This document shows, piece after piece, positions 62,290-64,000 of a stretch of 64,000 nucleotides of DNA. Numbering within the stretch: the stretch's first letter is position 1; every line of letters starts with the position of its first letter. The notes below the pieces were generated by a model. The model was given only the letters and a program-made list of their open reading frames with translations. It was not told the DNA's origin and did no database searches. A program made the translations under genes and the position numbers. The DNA lies in NCBI RefSeq assembly GCF_016892625.1, contig NZ_JAFEMW010000002.1:62001-126000 (forward strand), read 5' to 3'. Source of the DNA: Brevibacterium sp. RIT 803 (GTDB lineage: Bacteria > Actinomycetota > Actinomycetes > Actinomycetales > Brevibacteriaceae).

Positions 62290-63672
62290 TCAGGGTCGGG
62301 CGCGATGGAGCTCGTCGAGGGTGATGATCACATTGGATGCCGTCCACGACAGAGGTGCCACCGACACTGCCGCGCCTTCTGCACTGACCTTCTCGGGAAG
62401 GGAGCCGGCCTGCGTACGATGGCTGCCCAACCAGTCGAGCACCCCATCGGCCTGTGTTGTGGCACCGATGCGGGCGAACCCGACTCCCATGAGTGATGTC
62501 GACGGGGTCCAGCTCGTGTGATCGAAGATCCACCCATGCCCCGGTTTGATCCCGCCAGCGGGTTGGCGCAGTCTGTCCCAGATGTGATCAAGGGTCGATT
62601 CTCCAAGGTCCAGGCCCGCCCCGGCTGCGGGCAGATAGGCCACCGCCGAATCGAGTCCTCCCGAGGTCGGGTAGCGCTGCAGTCCATTGGCGATGAATGT
62701 TCGAGAGAATGTCGCTTCGAACGCATTGCAGCTGTCCCCGAGTGCCTCGGCTCCCCCATCGATGTGATCCCACAGGCCGCTGCTGTGCTCTGCCAGCCTG
62801 ACGAGAGCCTGCAGGCCCAACAGTGTGGGTCCCGCAGTGCCGAGCGTGACCTGGGATTCGCTGACCTCCCAGTAGTCGGACGACACCGGGGGCAGAACTG
62901 TGCCCCGCTCAGTGAGGTGGAGCAGGCGCTGGGAAGAGCGACGCAGCATCGGTGCCATCGTCTCGAGGGCGACCGCTCCGCCTTTTCGCCCCGTGGTCCG
63001 GGCCCCGACAGCATGGACGTCGCTGACGGCCCAGAGCAGAAGTCCAAGGGCGTCAAACTGAGATGGGCGCTCGTCCGGGGCCAGCCCGAGGTCTGGGGTG
63101 AACCGTGCCGCGAATGACCCATCCTCCGATTGCAGCGACTGCAGGTGAAGAAGGTGCTGCCACGCCAGGTCGACCAAGCCGACTCGGGCCAAGGCAACCG
63201 CAGCGAACGCCGCATCCCGCGGCCAGATATATCTCCACGGCTGGTCCCAGCTGGCCACCGTCGCCGGAAGGGAGTCGGTGAGCACCCACAGATCGAGAAG
63301 CGCCGAGGTGGCAAGATCGCGACGATGAGCGGGCAGTTGCGTGATCCATGCAGAGCACTGCTCCAGGAATTGCTGTTGCCGTGCCGCCGGCCCCAGGTCT
63401 TCTGTTCCGGGCATGACACGTGAGTTCGGCTCCAAGCGCTGCGCCGTCTCGATGCCGATGCCTTCGCGCGCGGCCCCAGAGGTGAAGGCGACGGTGGCGG
63501 AGCGGAGGGGATCAGTCCGGCCCGCATGGGCGAGAATGTCCGTGCGTGAGGAAGTCACGAAGCCTGCGCCGAGGAGACCTGCACCTGCGAGTGCACCAGT
63601 GAGGACCTGTCGGCGGTTCAGCCGGGGCCAGGGCACTCGCCGCTGCTGGGGCTCGGGACTCATATGGGACAT
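62290..63672 (-). CDS. Tat-exported GH15-like glycoside hydrolase
   Basis: The 460-residue protein starts with a twin-arginine signal (NRRQVLTGALAGAGLLGAGF near 19-38). The body shows GH15-like (glucoamylase/trehalase family) features: RYIWPRDAAFAAVALAR near 148-164, YWEVSESQ with a likely general-acid Glu 269, and GSLPEKVSAEGAAVSVAPLSW with Glu 427 as likely base. Export fits an extracellular or envelope glucan or trehalose substrate, unspecified. The ATG at 63672 is the better start; a second Met lies at 63663. Confidence 0.8.
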   Translation of the reverse strand: MSHMSPEPQQRRVPWPRLNRRQVLTGALAGAGLLGAGFVTSSRTDILAHAGRTDPLRSATVAFTSGAAREGIGIETAQRLEPNSRVMPGTEDLGPAARQQQFLEQCSAWITQLPAHRRDLATSALLDLWVLTDSLPATVASWDQPWRYIWPRDAAFAAVALARVGLVDLAWQHLLHLQSLQSEDGSFAARFTPDLGLAPDERPSQFDALGLLLWAVSDVHAVGARTTGRKGGAVALETMAPMLRRSSQRLLHLTERGTVLPPVSSDYWEVSESQVTLGTAGPTLLGLQALVRLAEHSSGLWDHIDGGAEALGDSCNAFEATFSRTFIANGLQRYPTSGGLDSAVAYLPAAGAGLDLGESTLDHIWDRLRQPAGGIKPGHGWIFDHTSWTPSTSLMGVGFARIGATTQADGVLDWLGSHRTQAGSLPEKVSAEGAAVSVAPLSWTASNVIITLDELHRARP

Positions 63673-63857
63673 GGCTTTCTGCCGTGGGCCACCATCAGTG
63701 ATCAACGGTGCCGCCTCGGTCGTGCAGAATTGATGCGGGACCCCGGGCACACGGTGCTGGGTAGAAGGAGATTCTACCGGATCCTGCCGCACTGCGGCCG
63801 AAAGAGCGATCGGGAAATGAAGAACCGGTCGGACCACGTGGTCCGACCGGTCATTGG

Positions 63858-63928
63858 AGGGGATGACGGGAATCGAACCCGCACCATCAGTTTGGAAGAC
63901 TGAGGCTCTACCATTGAGCTACATCCCC
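63858..63928 (-). tRNA. tRNA-Gly, anticodon TCC
   Basis: The minus strand folds as a cloverleaf. The acceptor GGGGATG pairs with CATCCCC. The D stem is GCTC/GAGC. The anticodon stem is TCAGT/ACTGA with loop CTTCCAA, giving anticodon TCC. The T arm is GCGGG/CCCGT around TTCGATT. The discriminator is T. It is 71 nt long with no encoded CCA. Confidence 0.95.
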
Positions 63929-63942
63929 GCGTTGCGTTAACG

Positions 63943-63972
63943 ACTATAGTCGACATCCGCACCGGCCGCCAA
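63943..63972 (-). promoter_or_regulatory. Promoter of tRNA-Gly
   Basis: On the minus strand TTGGCG (63967-63972) and TATAGT (63943-63948) are 18 nt apart. The -10 ends 14 nt before the mature tRNA 5' end. Confidence 0.65.
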
Positions 63973-64000
63973 ATCGACCGAAGATGAGCTGAGTCACACC

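Noticed and set aside
61357-62496. 379-codon plus-strand frame opposite tig
   Set aside because: Antisense to the trigger factor; no homology and no ribosome-binding site.
63664-63903. Plus-strand frame ending DDGNRTRTISLED
   Set aside because: It is the antisense of tRNA-Gly and the GH15 gene N-terminus, a typical tRNA shadow.
1-64000. Insertion sequences, integrases, CRISPR arrays, rRNA, phage genes or replication origin
   Set aside because: None of these could be recognised on either strand. The short direct repeats listed as features are too small and irregular for CRISPR, and no tRNA gene has an adjacent integrase.

Overview
The window is about 64 kb of high-GC actinobacterial chromosome. 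The gene order tig-clpP1-clpP2-clpX, ileS-folC-DUF4233-ndk, rne, rplU-rpmA-obg-proB-proA-nadD-rsfS, frequent ATGA start/stop overlaps and several probable leaderless genes point to Micrococcales. Brevibacterium is my best guess from protein flavour and GC (inference, not tested). I see no insertion sequence, integrase, prophage, CRISPR array, rRNA or replication origin. There are three tRNA genes: Ala-GGC, Ala-CGC and Gly-UCC.

Positions 1-12519 are accessory and stress genes: a cut-off MFS transporter, two small membrane proteins, an alpha/beta hydrolase with a universal stress protein, a quiet 0.8 kb stretch holding a possible 29-residue peptide gene, an alkylation-repair pair (Ogt plus an Ada/AraC/AlkA fusion), an arsenite-type efflux carrier, YggS, a MocR regulator divergent from a YczE-type membrane protein, and a PLP decarboxylase.

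Positions 12645-16019 are a compact carnitine-to-betaine operon: a regulator carrying both an XRE-like and a TetR DNA-binding domain, a BKACE enzyme, and a dehydrogenase-thioesterase fusion. Positions 16096-21654 hold a YdeI-like protein, a HelD/HelR-type helicase preceded by a near-perfect rifamycin-associated element, a DoxX-like protein, tRNA-Ala, a flavoprotein reductase and AlkB. Positions 21695-27686 are a six-gene Mrp Na+/H+ antiporter operon, followed by a glycosyltransferase on the other strand.

Positions 29015-37472 are conserved housekeeping genes on the minus strand: L21, L27, Obg, proline synthesis, NAD synthesis, RsfS, two uncharacterised membrane-anchored products and chorismate mutase. 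Positions 37566-44515 carry an AGCS symporter, an SPFH protein, RNase E/G and a VKOR-family protein. Positions 44622-56188 carry ndk, DUF4233, folC and ileS behind a T-box with a very short Stem I, then an SDR enzyme flanked by 21-bp repeats, an acyltransferase, valS and an AIM24 protein. Positions 56308-63928 carry an MFS transporter, clpX, clpP2, clpP1 behind a ClgR-type operator, trigger factor, a Tat-exported GH15-like hydrolase and tRNA-Gly.

The most notable signals are the rifamycin-associated element in front of the HelR-type gene, the ileS T-box with specifier ATC and Shine-Dalgarno sequestration, the double-HTH regulator of the carnitine operon, the ClgR box, the RNase E without its usual zinc-link cysteines, and the small-peptide unit at 3941-4085.
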